Source: Helopsaltes ochotensis
Taxonomy: Eukaryota; Chordata; Aves; Passeriformes; Locustellidae
Assembly: GCA_013400155.1 (NCBI GenBank)
Contig: VXBM01000761.1
Coordinates: forward strand, 299,536-363,535
Length of the DNA stretch: 64,000 nucleotides
Direction: 5' to 3'
Shown: piece after piece, positions 37,901 to 52,900 of the stretch
Layout of the letters: the number at the start of each line of letters is the position of its first letter
How positions within the stretch are numbered: the stretch's first letter is position 1
The notes under the pieces: generated by a model
The model's input: the letters and a program-made list of their open reading frames with translations, nothing else
Database searches by the model: none
Told to the model about the DNA's origin: nothing
Position numbers and translations under genes: made by a program

Positions 37901-40900
37901 TCAGTGAGCTAGGAATGTTTATTTTTAAAGAGCACAAAGCACAAGGCTGTTCCTGTACCTGAGATCTACAGGTGGGTCTCCCCCAGGATGCATCCAGCTT
38001 GGCCCCTGGGATGTCCAATGCACAAGAAGTGTGAGAGACTGATGTCCCTGCTCTGTCTGGGGTCCCTGAGACAAAAGTTCTGGAAAAACTACACTCCTGA
38101 TAACCCAGCAGCGGGCTGTGGGTCAGAACTGGCACAGCCACAGCTGAGGGACGTCCTGGATCACAAGAATCAGGATGTAACGTGACTGATGTTCCACCAC
38201 TGTAGCTTAGTGACTGCTCTGGCTGCTCAAAAGTCAAAATTCCTGCAATTCTATGGAAAACTACAATGGTGTGATGGTGTGGGGAGAGACAAGATGATCT
38301 AACCTGCTGATACCAATGTGCAGTGGCCAGTGGTGAGTCAATCTGGCAGTTCTTTCACCCAGTGTCCTGGTACATGGTGCCACTTTCACACAAAAATGAA
38401 ACCAAAATCTCCTGTCCAGGATGCACCTCACTGACACCACCTCAGGAAATGTTACTCGGTTAAAAACAGCCCAAAAAAGGCAGCAACCCCGCCCCAACTG
38501 CCTCAGCAAACAGAGATAAGACAACATTTAAAATTAGCCCGGCGATTCCTTTCCAAAGGAAGTCGTTTATAAATGGAATTCCAAGGAGTTAATTGGCCTT
38601 ATCTGAGCCCAAGAGCTCAGCAGGACACAAGGGGCAAGGGCAGGACGTGAGGAACAGCATGAGACACAAGGGACAGGGAACATCACAGGGACAGGAGAGC
38701 CTGCTGTGCTCACACAAGTCAGCCTCACACTTACACAACCTTTATTTCCCCCTTCTTTTCTTCATGCTGGATTTAGAACAGCATTTCCCAGTATATTTTT
38801 GTTGTGCACTCCGCAGACACAGAACTCCAGGATTTTCTAGGCATTGAATGTCTCAACTAGAGGCCACCACAGAACCATTTCTGCAGGGATTTGGGCTTCT
38901 ACATAAAAACCCAGTGATAATATGAGAATCGGAGCAATGTGGCACGTGGTTCCTCTGTCCCGGGGGGATGCATTTGTTCTCCAGCATTTTTAACCATCCA
39001 GTTTGCAAGCCTGGGATGTCTGCAGCCATTTCTTGCGCTCCAATAGCTCAGCCCTCTTCCTGCTGCCTCAAACTGACAAGTTCCAACTGGTCTGAGGCTT
39101 GCAGACCGCTCAGGGAAGCACAGTCAGAGACACCGAGCACAGCAGAGCCTCAAAATGTAGCAGTGACAACCCCAGTTGCCCCCTGGGGTAGCCACTTTGG
39201 GTGTTTTTTCCTCGTTCTTCCTAAGAGAGTGACCTACAATGGAAATGTGAGGCACAGATGGACAGGCACTGCAAGAGCTGAGCCCCAGATCCAGTGGATG
39301 TGGATGATGTGGCTCCAACAACCTCCAGAGGCAGTTGGTGCCCATGTCAGTCCCCTAGCTGAGGCAGAGCAGAGGGCAAAAGGCTGGTGAAAATGCCCAC
39401 AATTAGGTGATGCTGAAGGACTGCAGGGAGCTCCTGCACCCCAGAAAAGTGTGGGATGTGAAAGCTTGCAGGGACTTGGACTCACAAAGTAAACAGAAAT
39501 GGTGAGTCTGAAGTTGAGACAGTTATTTAGTCATTGTTGCTGAACTATTTGCCCTGGTGAACAAACAAAAGGTTTGCTGGTTGGGGGGGGGGAAGTTAAT
39601 GATCTATGTCAGGGTGGTTTCCCTGGAGTTCATCCCTTCAGCACTCCCGAGCACCCTGGACCTGCTGAAGGTTTCAGGGATAAATCCTCCTCAGAATGCA
39701 CCTACCTGCCAGGAGAAAGAGCTACTGCCTGCACTGCACTCTGGAAGAGTGCATGAATCCCTCTGAGAGGGGATTCCCTCCTGCTTCCAGGAGACTGAAC
39801 ACCACTTCACCCCTCCCCTCCTCCAGTGAAGTCGGTAACAGCGGAACAACATCACTGCACCTCCAACTTCACCCGAAGGAACTGGGTTGGTTTCTTAATT
39901 CCTCAGCAGAACCCCCACGGGATGAAGCCTGAGGTACCTCCTGCCTGCTGGGAGGATGGGAAAAGAGCAGCCCCTACCTCGATCTGGTTCTGCTGCGGCG
40001 TGTTCACATCCCATAGCGTTGGCACGTGGTTCAGGCTGTCGGCGGGCAGGAAATCCTTGGGATCCGCGATGTCCGAGAGGGAATCCGCGGGTGATGAGAA
40101 GAGGGAGTTGTTGTTGGAGAGCTCATCGAGGTATGAAGAATCCTGGAACAGAAGCATGGCCGTGGTTGGAGGAGGCAGGATGAGATCAGACAGCTCCCTC
40201 CTCACTCAGCCAGCAATTTTCTAATTTCTTGCTGCTCAATGAGCGGCTCTGCTACTTTGCACCCCACAGATCCCAGAAATTAACCTGGAACTGAGGACAC
40301 GCTCTGTGGTGCTGCTTAGAAATCTGTTTCTTGAAAAAGCAGGACAAGCCCTGGCCAGGAGTGTGGATACACAGCCAAGGCTGATTCGGGCTGTGCACAT
40401 CCCTGCACCATGGACTGGGAGAGAGAGGAGCATCCAACAAGGCATCGCTCAACTCCACTTCGTGCTTGATTTAAAAAGGTTGCTGAGGGGTGCAAAGGCT
40501 TCAGCTTGACCCCAAAGGACTTGTGGATTTCATTCAAGTGCAGGGGCCCCCAGAGATGCAGCTACACCCCATCACAGCGTGGTTATTTCACTGCAACTTC
40601 CAACACAGCACTACCTGGAGCCTGCGGGAAGCATCCCTCTCCTCCTGGCAGGTTCTGCACACACGAGGCTGCCAGGAGCAGGGGGAGGAGTGCTGGTGTC
40701 ACCTGGATTTGAATCTAGGTAAATCCAGGCAGATCTACCAATTCTCTTCCCAAGGGCCAGCCCCAGCCTGGATAAGGAATGTGCTTCAGCAACAGGGATC
40801 AGGCTCTGCCCTTGTTCTTTTTTCTGGTGACTGGGCTGGATGGTTTGCAGCTGTTTTATTTGCTGCCAGCCCAGTGATGCTCTTGGTTTGAGTCACACAG

Positions 40901-43900
40901 ATTTTGGCTCAGAAAGAGCCATCAATCCCCTCCCTAACATCAAGCCCTGGTCTGGTTTCCCTATTTCAGGTGGCAGCAACCAAGAGCCAATAGCACTTCT
41001 TGTTCTGCATTCTTCACTGTGGCACAGACCCTGCCCCTTCCCCGGCTCCATCCCATCACCTCAGCCCTCCTCCCACACCAAATAGTGTTTTCAAATTTTG
41101 TTGAAGCAGAAAAACTTTGCTGTTAATTAAAAGCAACCTACTTCCAGCACCAAACTCCAGCACTCAGGTCCGGCCAGAGATGTGCCTCTGAGGGAAGGGC
41201 AAATGGACCAAGAGCTCTGTCTTGGTGGCCCAACAGATGCTGCCAGCACGGGTGGGTCTGTGGCTCCTCACAGCCGTGTCAGCAGAGCCCAGCCAGAGCA
41301 CCAGGGTAACCCAGCAGGCTGCTCTGCCAGCAGAGCCAGGGGCTGGTGCAGGAGGAGTCGCTGCTCACTTCCAGTAAAGGGCCAATTTCCCACTAGAGGC
41401 AGAAAGGCAGCCAAAAGACTCTTAAAAGTCACTTAGCCCTGCCTGACACAAACCCACGAGCAGCTGAGCCTGGCCATGCTGTTCCCAAGGGCTTCAGGCC
41501 AAGGGCTGGGTCAGACCCTCCCGATTGCTATCAAAAGTTATGGGCTTGTAGTGTTTAAACCACAGGGACATGTGCCCTTCCCCTTCTGCCCAGGGATGTG
41601 TCGTTTGGCCAGCCCTGAAGCCATCAGTGCAGGTGCTGGAAGCACTCCAGCAATGGCAGGTGTGATGTGGGGAGTTTGGATTCCTCAATTAACCAAGTGG
41701 TGGACCTAAAGGCTCAAGGAGCGAGGGCAGCGCTTCCTGGGCAGCTCCTGCTCCTGATGTTTCTGTGGCTATTTTGGGATTACCCAGAAATCAAGGCACC
41801 TGGACTTATCACCTCAGAATTAAGGGATCTCTGGACTCCCTTTCACACTCGGGAAAGCACGTGGCCAGAGTGAGTTGCCTGTGCAGGAGCCAGAGGGTCC
41901 CAGATCCCACCTGGTCCCATTGCTGAGACACTTCCCAGTGGGGTTTGTTCACCTGCAAAGGGCACTGGCAGAGGCTGGGGAAGGAGGAAACATCTGCACA
42001 CCCGTGCCACGGCAGGGGAGGCCGTGGGGCAGCACAGAGTGGCCACTGGGGTCCCAACAATAGGCAAGGGCTGGGTTGGAATAGCAACAGGATATGGGAA
42101 AGCCTCATGACCCAACCCGAGACATTCCAGCAAACATCACCCAGCCCCTTGCAGCCCCAGGGAAGACTCCAGCCCCACCACAGGGCTGAACTGGGGAGAG
42201 GAAAGCAGCCTCCGAGGACAATACTCCTCCTGGAAGTGATGCAGTGATCCCATCCTCTGCCAGCATTACCAGGCATTAGTCACAAACTTCCAGAGCCTCT
42301 CATTTGTCTTAACTAATTGCATTATCTAAAGAGCACTAAAGTTAATCACCTGCCAGCTTCCCTGCCCCAAGGACTTCCTCCACCACCACCACCTCTCTAA
42401 ATTTATCACACCCAGGGTAATTGTTTAACACAAGACCCCCCGGATAACCACAACCAGTACAAACCATGCCTGGACTAATCACACCACTGGTTTTCCTGCT
42501 GCAAACAGGAGCAGCTGCCTTGGTGATCTCAGGGAAAAGGAAGGATCATCACCTCAACCAAAAGCTCAGGGCCAGCACAGGCACTGGGGTTTGAAACATG
42601 CAATTTTACCCCTATTTCAGATGGAATAATCAGAATTTTTAGGTTTTTTCATTAGAAACATGAGGTTCCACAGTGGCAGCACTTCTGTTTCAGTGGAAGT
42701 CCAATTTCTGCAGCAGATGGAAGTTGCCCTGACAGGCAGAATCTTTACTTCAGATACTTTTCTGCAACTGTTTTTTACATAAATCTTATTCCTGGAATTC
42801 GGCATCTCTGTGGCATTCTCTGGACTGGCCCCAGCAGGTCCAGGCCTCTTTTGGGCCAAGGACCAGAGCTGGAGGCAGAGCTGCAGGTGGGTCTCAGAGC
42901 AGAGGAAGACCTCATGCAACTGTGGCACATGGTACATCTGTCATTATCCCCAAACTGAGACTATCAAACAATGATCTCCCTAGAAAAGATCAGGAAAAAA
43001 ATCAGAGTACCCCAGCCCAGACACTTAATCTTTCACCAAGCCCCTGGGAACAACTCAGCTCCCTCAGTCAAAACAAAGTGTTAAAAATAATGAAAGAACA
43101 GGTGAAGTCTAAATACAGACAGAACAAGCATCCTAAAAATATTTTTTTTCCATCAAGCCATCAATAGAAATAGCTTATTTTCTCACAATCCAGACACTGA
43201 GGAAACAGTGTCTGCAGAGCAGCTCTGGATGACTGCGCTGCAGAGCACCCAAGGGAAGAGGGGGTTTTATTAAAAACCCAAAACCTTACCTATATACCCA
43301 AATACACACCCACAGCCACAGCCACACTTCCAGCCAAGAGAGATTTGGCACCTCAAAAGTCACAGATTAAGCAAATTATTATTCAGGAATGACCGAATCA
43401 GCAGCTGCAGATGATCACTATAAAACCTTTTAGCTGCCAAAGCCCAAAATCTGTCTAAGTTTGGGGGAATAAACAGGCAGTGTGGAGGGTTTAGCTCTGG
43501 TGCTCCCCTCGCCTCCTGCAGCCCGCATCAACTTTGGAAATAAAACCCCTCAAAGCCATCACACCCACACAAACACACAGATCCTCAGACAGCTCCTTCC
43601 CTCCGAAATCCACACTCAGACACCGAGCTGTGACTGACAGAACAACGCTCAGGAATGCAGGTTCCAGCAAAACACAAATCACATTCTTGGGACAAAATAA
43701 ATCTACCCCCGGTACTCAACGTGGAGAGGTGTCACTCCCAAAATTCTGCAGCCACCGCACAACTCCCCGGGGAGCAACTGCGAGCGTCCAAACGCATGAG
43801 GAACTCCGGGCATGAGGAGGAAAAACCCAGGAAAAATGAGGTTTTACCTTGTAGAGAGACGGGAACTTCAGCCAGAACTGCATTTGGGACATTTTAGAGC

Positions 43901-46900
43901 AGCATTCGGGGGGCTGTCGGCGTGGGAGGCAGCAGCAGGGGGAGGGTGCCCAGCGGAAAGTGGAGAAAGGTCCATTCACGGCCCGGGCTCATCGGGGGGC
44001 TTTAAAAGCCAACATGAAGCAGGGTAAGAGGAGGGAAAATGGAGACTCGGGGCCCGGCAGAGCTGTCCTGAGCCCGGAGATTTGCATAGACTGTTTAGTC
44101 ACGACGACGAGAGGGCTCTTACTTCCTCTAAGTCCAGGGCTGACTTTCAGGAAATGATGCCTGCTTGGTAAGTCAGTGAAATTACTGGCAGTGCGAGGAG
44201 AATTACTGTACGTGGTGTAATCCAACCACAGAGCACAGTAAACAGCGCCAGGCTCTGCAGAGCCAGAGGGCTCCGGGGCTCCCCCTGCTCCCCTCCCCGG
44301 CCACCCAAAGCCACGATTTGTCCCCCCTGGTAGCCCCTACGCTGGGCTGGGGGTCGTGCCCTGCTGCCCCCACCCCCCATTTCAGGGCTCAGGTGAAGCG
44401 GTCGAAGTCACAAAGCTCATGAGGAGTATTGGTGTGTCCCCCCCCAAAGAGCCATGTGCTTTCTTTGTCTTCGGTGTCTGCCCCACCCCAAATTGTGCCT
44501 TTAGAAATCCAAAAGGAGTGGCCCACTCTCTTCCCTTTCCTCCCTGGATCGCTGTTATTTCCCAGGGACTGCTGCCTCCCCTTCCCAAGGCTGTCTCTCT
44601 TAACTTTAACAGTTTTGGTAACAGAAGTAAGCAAAATTTCTGGTGGGGAAGAGAAAAAAGGCACAAAAAGGCACATCTGAAAGGGATGTGAACTGAATGA
44701 AGGACTCCTCCAACGCCACTGGAGATTAAAGGAATCATCCAAAGAATCCCCCACCCTCCGGAAAATCCCTGGGAACTGTCGTGTTTGCTTTGGGTGCAAG
44801 AGGCTCCTGTTTGCTCTTCCCTGGCAGGGCTGGTGGCAGGGTCAGTTCCAGTTTGCCCAGCAAACCCAGCAGCGCACGTGCTGGGAACGGGGAGGGAGAG
44901 GAGCCCTGACTGCTCAGAGTCTCTCCATCCCTGCTCCCAGTCCTTCAAGGCTTCAAGGGAGCACAGCTCGTCCCTGTTCTGTGTTTGAGCCAGCGTTTGG
45001 TGCCTGCTGCTGTGGCTGTCGCTGCTGAGGCAGCTCCTCTCGGGGCCCTGTGCCCGGAACAGCTGGAAAATCCCATCTTTATCAGGCACTTCTCAAAAAA
45101 AACCCAGAGTTTTGGAGTGAAAGAAGGCACAAAGTCCCAGCAGGCCCGGGAGGGAGGTGAGCAGACAAAGCCCTCCAGGGACAGAGTTGAGCGATGGAAT
45201 TCTGCTTTATGCCATCAGATGAGAAAGGAGGATGGGTCCCTCCAAGGAAAACTCGCCAGGTTCTGAGGCTGGGAAACCACCCACAGGGCAAAAATCTGCA
45301 GCAGGGCTCGTTTCCAAGGGCAGACCGTTCTGCAGCACCGTGACTCCACAGGGACTGACACATCACCAGTGAGGATCCACATTCCACCCTCAGCACACCT
45401 AGTCCAGGAGGTTTTCTCAATAAGCAAATGGGAAAGAAAAACACCTTCTCCCTGCCACGACAGCAGCTATGGCAGGGTCTGCAGGCACAAATGGGGCTCC
45501 CAAGAGGAGCAGGAGCATCTGCTGGGCTCTGCCTGCTCCCAGGACCCATCTCACCTCCCAGAGGAGGCTGCAAGCAGCACCTCCCTGAGAGCCAGCACTT
45601 CCCTGAGAGCCAGCAGAACGTCCTGCAGGGACTACAGTGACAGCAGAATTTGGTTTCTGTGGGCAGCAGGTTCAGGTGGAGAAAGGCTGAGCGTTCTCAA
45701 GCTGCTTTTCTCTGAATTTGCTGTATTTAAGAGCAGGCTCTGCTGGCCCGTGGGGCAGGTGCTTTAATGACACGTGTGGAGTGAAGAGGCCAAATTAATT
45801 TCTGCAATGTCTTAATTAGCAGCTCGCTGCGTAACTTTGACTGAACCACTCTGTCCTGCCCGAGCCAATCGAGGTCTTGCACTTTGTGCAACCTTTGGAA
45901 GGCCAGGTGGAATTATTTCCTCTTCCTTTTCTGTCAGTGAGGCAAAACGCAGCCACGAGAGACCTGGGCTGCCGAAGGAAGTGGGAACGCGGCGCAGACA
46001 CCCAGGGCTGCTGCATTGATTTTGCAAGACCACAGCAGTGTAATCACCACGGGAGAGATAAACCACTGTGGAACCACCACCTGGAATGTTCCCAGCCTGT
46101 CCGAGGGGAGAGGCAATCCTGCTCCCCACAATTCACCCAAGAACACGTGTGCTGACGGACAGGGACAAGGAAAGCAGGGTTGTTCCAGCACTCACATTTG
46201 ACTTATCCCCTTCCAGCCAAGCCTGGCTGTGCTGGGGAACCTTCTGCACCCCCTGACTCAGACCAACTCTGCTTTGAATTAAAGCATCTATTTTCAGCCA
46301 TGTCCCCATGGTCTGCTATTGGATTCTATTACCAGCACTTTTAAGAGGACTGAGGGTTTCAGACCGGCTTTTCCCGCTTTTGTTGGCTTTGGGAAGAGAG
46401 GAGAAGAGGGAATGGTGCCTGCCAAGAACCTCAAAAGGCAGGTCTCCATCCCTCCTGCCCAGAGTGGACATTGCTGCTTGGAGGCAGCAACACAGATGAA
46501 AACTATCAAGAGTGGAATTGGGGGTGGGGAATATCTGAGCCCTCCAGACTCTTTTACCCCTTTCCCCAGGGCCACAGGCATCTGAGGGGGCTCCTGCAAT
46601 GCACTGACAACAAATGATACCTCAAAAGCCAAATTATACCTCCCCTCCTCCTGGGAACCAGCTCAGCTCAGCCTCAATTGGAGCACCCCAAGCCTTCACA
46701 GTGAGTTGTTATAACCACAGCCTTCACTTTCCTTTCACTTTCCAGGCATGCAGGATGTGTCAGGTACCTCACCCAGAGGGGTTATAAAGTGTTATTATAT
46801 CAGCCCAAACCCCAAATTTGCAGTGCAGAAACAAAGACACGAGCACGCAAAGCCACTTGCTCTCCCAAGGCCAAGAGCCAGGTAACTGCCTGCAAATAGA

Positions 46901-49900
46901 TTTTAATGTGTGTTCCCTGTAGACATAACTCCAGGACAGCAACAGAAGTTCCAGGACGTTTCTTATTCCAGGAAACTCTTTGTTTCAGCCACAACCAAGT
47001 GCTCCATATAATTTAATAACTGTTGCATTGATTTCTCCTAAATCACCACAGCTCTGTGCACTGCAGCACTTCTAAAAATTAATACTTCTTTTAAGAGCGG
47101 GTTAATTTCTCCTCCTGCTTTAACAAGGGAGATTAACAGGAGATTGCAAGTGGCTGGTGGTGAGGAGAGGGCTGGTTTATGATTAACACGTGTGGTCAGG
47201 AGCCCCCATCCAGCACAGCAAATCAAACAAGGCTGTAACTGCATCTTTACAGTGTTACTGAAGGTGACTCTTCCTGGGAGCAGCCAATTCCTCCTGACCC
47301 ACAGGATAAATCCATCTGGCCTGACCTCCTCCCTCCAGCCCAAGCACAACCCACATTTTAAGAAGGGGACCAGAGTTCCTCCCAAAGTGTTTACACCCAA
47401 AGCTGCTTCACTGAGAGGAGAAGGAGGATCTGCAGAGTCCCCTGCACACCCACCATGTCCCCAGGTCCACCTTCCCCTGGAGCTGCTCCCCCTCCCCTGG
47501 AGCTGCTCCCCCTCCCAGGTTTATTTCTCAGTGGACCTGAGGGCACATGAAGTCAGCAAAGTCCTGTTCTGAAGCCACAAGTCGCACAAAATTAGGCAAA
47601 GGGAACACTGCCAGCAAAGGCCATCAGAGATAACAGCGAGCTCAAGGATTTAGGGAGAGTCTGTATTTCAACTAACTCTAAACTGACTAGGGCAGTGAAG
47701 CTGAAGAAAAAAAATCTGTGGTGGTCAAGAGCAGCAGGTATTACATGGCAGGAAGCCTAGAGCAGGATGCTTTGACTCTGTGAGGCTCTGGGGACAGACA
47801 CAGCTCACAGGGACAGCACAGGCCAGAGGGTATGTTAAACCCTCCTGGATTCAATGTTTTATTATGGCAATTAAAAGCTCTCACCATCAGTGTCACAAGA
47901 CAGCACCACAACAGCCACAGTTCTGCCTTTGCAGAGCTGCTGCCCACGAGTGCCAGATGCCAACTCAACAGCACCTGGGAGTGCAGGAATAACCAGCAAG
48001 AAGGGAGGGAAGCAACAGAAACCAAACCCTGCTTCTCTCAGGACTGTGATTTGTAAGGACACGTGGGCAGTCCGTGGACTTTTCCATGAGGAGATGGCAC
48101 CATGTGGTTGGGATGAGACTTTGGCTGGAGACAACAGTTCCCAAGACCAGAAACACTGTCAGACCCAATGTGGCCTCCCAGAACTATTTTCTGAACCTCT
48201 GCTCAAGCCACTTGTTTATATAAAAAATGCCAACAGATCGGCAAGGATGAATCACCCAGGAGCAAGCCAGAACCCAAGAATATTGTGGAGGAAACAAGTT
48301 CAAGTTCACATCAGGCTATTCTGGCCATGCAATGGCTGCTCACCAAGGTGAATGGTTCAGCTACAGAGAAACTCCCAGAGCCTTTAGAAAATGTGGCAAT
48401 TCTCACTCCCAGCACCCCCTCAGGTCAGCAAAGCCTTTGCACTCTGCAGGACCAGGACTCTCCAAACAAAACAGGGAAGGATGAAGAGAGGAAATGCCAA
48501 TGCCAGAGAAAAAAGCACCAGAGCTCCTGCTTTCCAAACCCTACAGCACATGGACAATCACTGCCACCAATAGAAAGGGTTTGCTACACAAATGCCTCAA
48601 TCAGTTGCTCTTTCGACCTGTCAAACCCTTCCTCATTATTCCTCAAAATTCTGGATTCTGCTGCAGGAGCAAAGCCAAGAGAACAGCCCGTATTCGTGTG
48701 TGGAGGCAGCACAAGCCCTCACACAAGCACCTGATCCATTTTGCCTGCCCAAAGGCCACAGATTGGATCAGGAATCTCTTACCAGCATCTGCAGCAGACT
48801 CCTCATGCTGCCCCTTGGGCTCCACTGCTCCGTCTGGCACGGTTGGACCAGCCCTTGCCACTCCTACCATGGCAGCAGGAAAGTTTGGAAAAGACAGGTA
48901 CTTTCCTGTACAGCTACCTGGAAAGATGGAACCACCCAGCTGCTCCCACCCCTCCTGGATGGCATTTTTCAGCTTTCCAAGCCAAATGTTAATATTTAAC
49001 AATTTGGCATCTGGGACAACAAGAAATCAGTAAAGTGGAAAACACTGCTGAAAAAAGGGCTGGAAAAGCTTCAGGAAACTCCTGGATGGCTCCAGACTCC
49101 TCCACTGTCTCCAGTTCAGGGCCTGCTGCTCCACCAGAGTCAGGCTCCAACTCTGGCTCCTGTGAGCAGATCTGCAGCCTTTCTCCGGATGAGCAATACC
49201 TGGTGGCTCCAAGACCCCTGGGGTTTATCCGTGACTTCCACATCAGTGCCTAGTGCATCCTGATCCAAGTGAGCACCAGGAGAGACTGTGCAGGGGGCTT
49301 GAAGGTCCAAAGCTGAGCATTCAAGAATGCTGACCTGGCTCCATGCTGCAGAATGAGCTGTTAAGAGTATGACTGGAGCCTGAAATCCCTCTTCCAGAGA
49401 TAGCCCCACCAGTGCTGTTTCACCCCAACAGGTGAAGTAACTGTCCCTTGTCTCTGGGGAGCTCCAGACACATCCCAGCCCTCGGAGTTACCACCTTCCA
49501 GCAGAGAACTTCAGCTTGGAAAACAGAGCTCTAACAAAGCCTGGTCCACTGTTCCTCAGTTTCAGCACACACAGGGTGACACATCACTGCCCTGTTACCT
49601 GTGGGATCTCCAGGGACCAGAGCACAGGCTCACAGACAAACCCTGGAACAGCACAGGAGAGCACCATAAAGCTGCTCTGCTCCTCGTGGGAGCACATGGC
49701 ACTACCTGGTGGTACAATACCTCAGTGAAGGAAATGGTTTGGGTGTGTTAGGTTCAGAGGACATTTTGCTGTGTCCATGCTGGAGGCAGAACACCTGCAG
49801 GCACGTTGCAATAGGTGCAATCTCATTACAGAAAGAAAGAGTCCAAACAAAAGCTCATTTGCCTAAAATCACCTCACTCCCATCCATGGCTTCCTCTCCC

Positions 49901-52900
49901 AAACGATAAGAGCAGCCCAAGAATTATTTCTTGCTCTGGGAATCATCTGAGGTCATTTGTGCCTGCTTTATCTTTTCTCCTGGTCTTTTCTCACCCAGCC
50001 AACACAAAGCATCTCCTTGCACAAAGAACCTCCAAAACTCTACTCCTGCAAGCTGGCTGAGATCAATTTCTGTGATGCAGCAGGGAAGGAAGCTGACTGA
50101 CCACTGAGATACTAGAAAATACATAAGTTAAAGAAATAATTAAGTCCTTTTCCCGTTGAACCCATCAGCCAAACCCCACCAGACCTGGAGGTGAGACCTA
50201 TGGCAGGGACCCCTTTCCCCTTCCCATCGCAGCCCGGTAAATGGTCTCACAAGTTGATGAGATCACTTTTCAGCCTCGTTCCTCCCACAATTAATTCTGC
50301 AGGAGGCAGAGATCAATGCTCCTGTGATTCAATTATTTTTCTGATTTAATCCAGCCAGAAAACCCTGACCAGCAGCTGCCCAGTGGCTGCCCAGGTGGGT
50401 CCCTGATGTGAGGCACGGGAAGCTGGATGGGAGGACCACACCAGTGGCCACCTCAAAAAGCACAAATCCCCAGCAACTGCTCATCCAAATCTGTAGAAAT
50501 CAGAGTCTTAAGAAAGGTCAAAAGCCCTCTTCAGCCATGCCAAAAAACCAAAACACAGTGAGGAGGAATTAACACATACACAGGCAGGCACCAATGTCTA
50601 CTGCTTCCTAGAAAGGATTTGGCCCATCCCTTCTTTCTTCCAAAGTCAGCTCTGTCATATCAACCACTTGCAGTTTTTACTGACTAATCTTACCATAAGA
50701 TGTTGCTAAAAGCCAGTGCAGCATTCCTGAACATGCAAAGAGCCCTTCCCACCAGAGACATCCCTAAGGTGAGGAAGCTCTGGATCCTCACTCAGGGTCA
50801 CTGTTCATTCCTCCCACACTTCAGTTCCGCAAAAAAACTGACCTGCTTCCACTTGTAATGCTGGGCTTGATGTAATCTCTAAATATTCACTACTCAGGAA
50901 TCCACCACTCATAACCAGTAAGGAAGAACATGCAGCACGAGAGCATTTTGGGAGGAAAATAACTGAAGAGTCTGAAGCGTGTTCAGTTCACACTCTGGGA
51001 CCCTCCTGCAGCCAGGACCACCCCCAGCACCACCAGTGTTTATGCCAAACACCCCTTTAAAAGATAGAAGCAGTTTTACCACAGAGAAGCTCCTACCAAA
51101 TCACAGACACCTTTCAAATTCCTGGTGTCAGAGGACTTATCCCAATTGAACACAATTCCTCTCCAGGGCTGGACAAATTTATCGCCCATCTCTTCATTTT
51201 ACCTCAGTAAGGCAACACTGAAAAATAACCCCCAGCACTCCAAAGCCCCATTTTCCCCCAAAGACATCAGGAACTCTGCACTTACCTGAGGAAAATCCCC
51301 ATTTTTTGGAAAGAAGTCAGTGGGGTCCACAGTTGCATAGTTTGTATCCAAGAAATGTGGTCTGGTGATGGAATCCATATAAAAATCCTGAGGGGGGTTA
51401 AAATATTGCCTGTAAGGAAAAGGGAGAAACAGTTACTCCTTGTGAAGTCCACAGCTACTTCTCAGGTAACTTCAGCCTCTGGCAGCAGTGAAGCTGAAAC
51501 TTCAGGATGTCACATACAGGAGAGAGATATTATTGGATATTATCCAGAAGAGAGATGGCAAAATAATATCTCTACCAATCCTATCCCACTTCCCAAACTC
51601 AGCAGCGTAAGAACACTGAATTAAGAAGATAATTCTTAGCAATTTGTGTAAACCAGGAAGATTTATTGGATAACAATGGTCTGCAGTACTCAGTATTTCA
51701 GCCCTGGTGACAAAGCAGAATGAAGCCCTGGGACATCCCAGCGTGAGGGGTGTGGTGGACCTGCCAGTCACACCATGTAAGGACATGAGGTGCAGGGGGA
51801 AAACATCCCACCTGAATGCCAGTTTGGGCCACAAAACCACCCAAACCAGCTCTGACAGGGAAATACCCCTGTTAACCCACCTGGACAGGGGGTTCACCAC
51901 TCACAGACCCCAAAGGCAGGTCAGAATGGAAGGGCTGGGAAACACAGACAGAACTGTTACCCAGAGAGAGGAACTAGGGATGTGACTGATGTGAGTTCAA
52001 AGGCAAGACCTCTGCTCAGCTAACAAGTGAACAAAGCCAAGATCCTGCCTGCCCCTCCTGGGCAGGGCCATGCCAGCTTCCTCCTGCTCCCTGCGCCCAG
52101 CATCTGCTTCCTCCGGGCAGCCAGAGGCAAAAACTGCACGAGAGAGCCAATTTCCTTCCTCCTGCCCAGGAGCAGCCGCTGGCCTCTGCTCCACGCTGCC
52201 TCCTGGTTTGCACAAGCCCTTTTCCCTCTCCTGCAGGAGCAAGGAATGTGCTTTGTAATCCTTCCCGTAAGGGGAAGGCTCCTGCTTGGGCAATTGCCAC
52301 CGACACCCTCGGCGCAGGAGCCACGGGACATCCACCCCGGCTGGATTGGCTTCCTTTTGTGGGGAGCTGGATGTTCTCCCCTTCCTCTTGTGGGGAGCTG
52401 GACGTTCTCCCCGATGCCCAAAGAACCCCCGGCCAGAAACTTGAAGAGGCGCTGGGCGAGGGAGAAACAGAGTTGGACCAGAACTCCTGCCCAGGAGCTG
52501 GGAATGCCAAGATGCAGAAGGATTATGAAGCAATTAAGGTGCCATGTGTGGCCAGCAGCTCGTTAACACGCCCGGTGAACATTTACATGTGGATTTATGT
52601 GCAAACACAGTTATCTCCTCTGATAAATACGTTTTTCCCGCTCATTTCCCATCACTAATGATAATATTTTGAAAAAAGAACAGCTCCTTCCTCCTTTCCT
52701 TTTTTCTTTCTTTTCTGTGCTGCCACGGCTTTACCTGCTGCAGGGACACCTGAGACCCTGTGTGAACACACCTGCACATCCCAGCTCCCACAGTCCAGTC
52801 CTGACTGTCAGTTTCTCCTAATCCATCCAAGGAAATTAAAATCTGGGCATAAATTCTGGGAATGAACGTATTTCCACACAGGAAAAGGCTGGTTTAAAAG

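Larger units (their letters stand above)
43893..51285 (-). other. SBNO2: SBNO2 intron, distal part
   Basis: A 7.4 kb stretch between exon 51286-51409 and the candidate internal first exon. Apart from the candidate promoter next to the exon, a doubled interferon-type motif near 46723-46743 and a small direct duplication at about 47470-47515, I recognise no gene, RNA or transposable element. Confidence 0.55.

Noticed and set aside
52000..52566. Overlapping long open frames on both strands
   Set aside because: Openness on both strands in GC-rich DNA is uninformative. A local direct duplication at 52355-52410 explains part of it, and no protein family is recognised.
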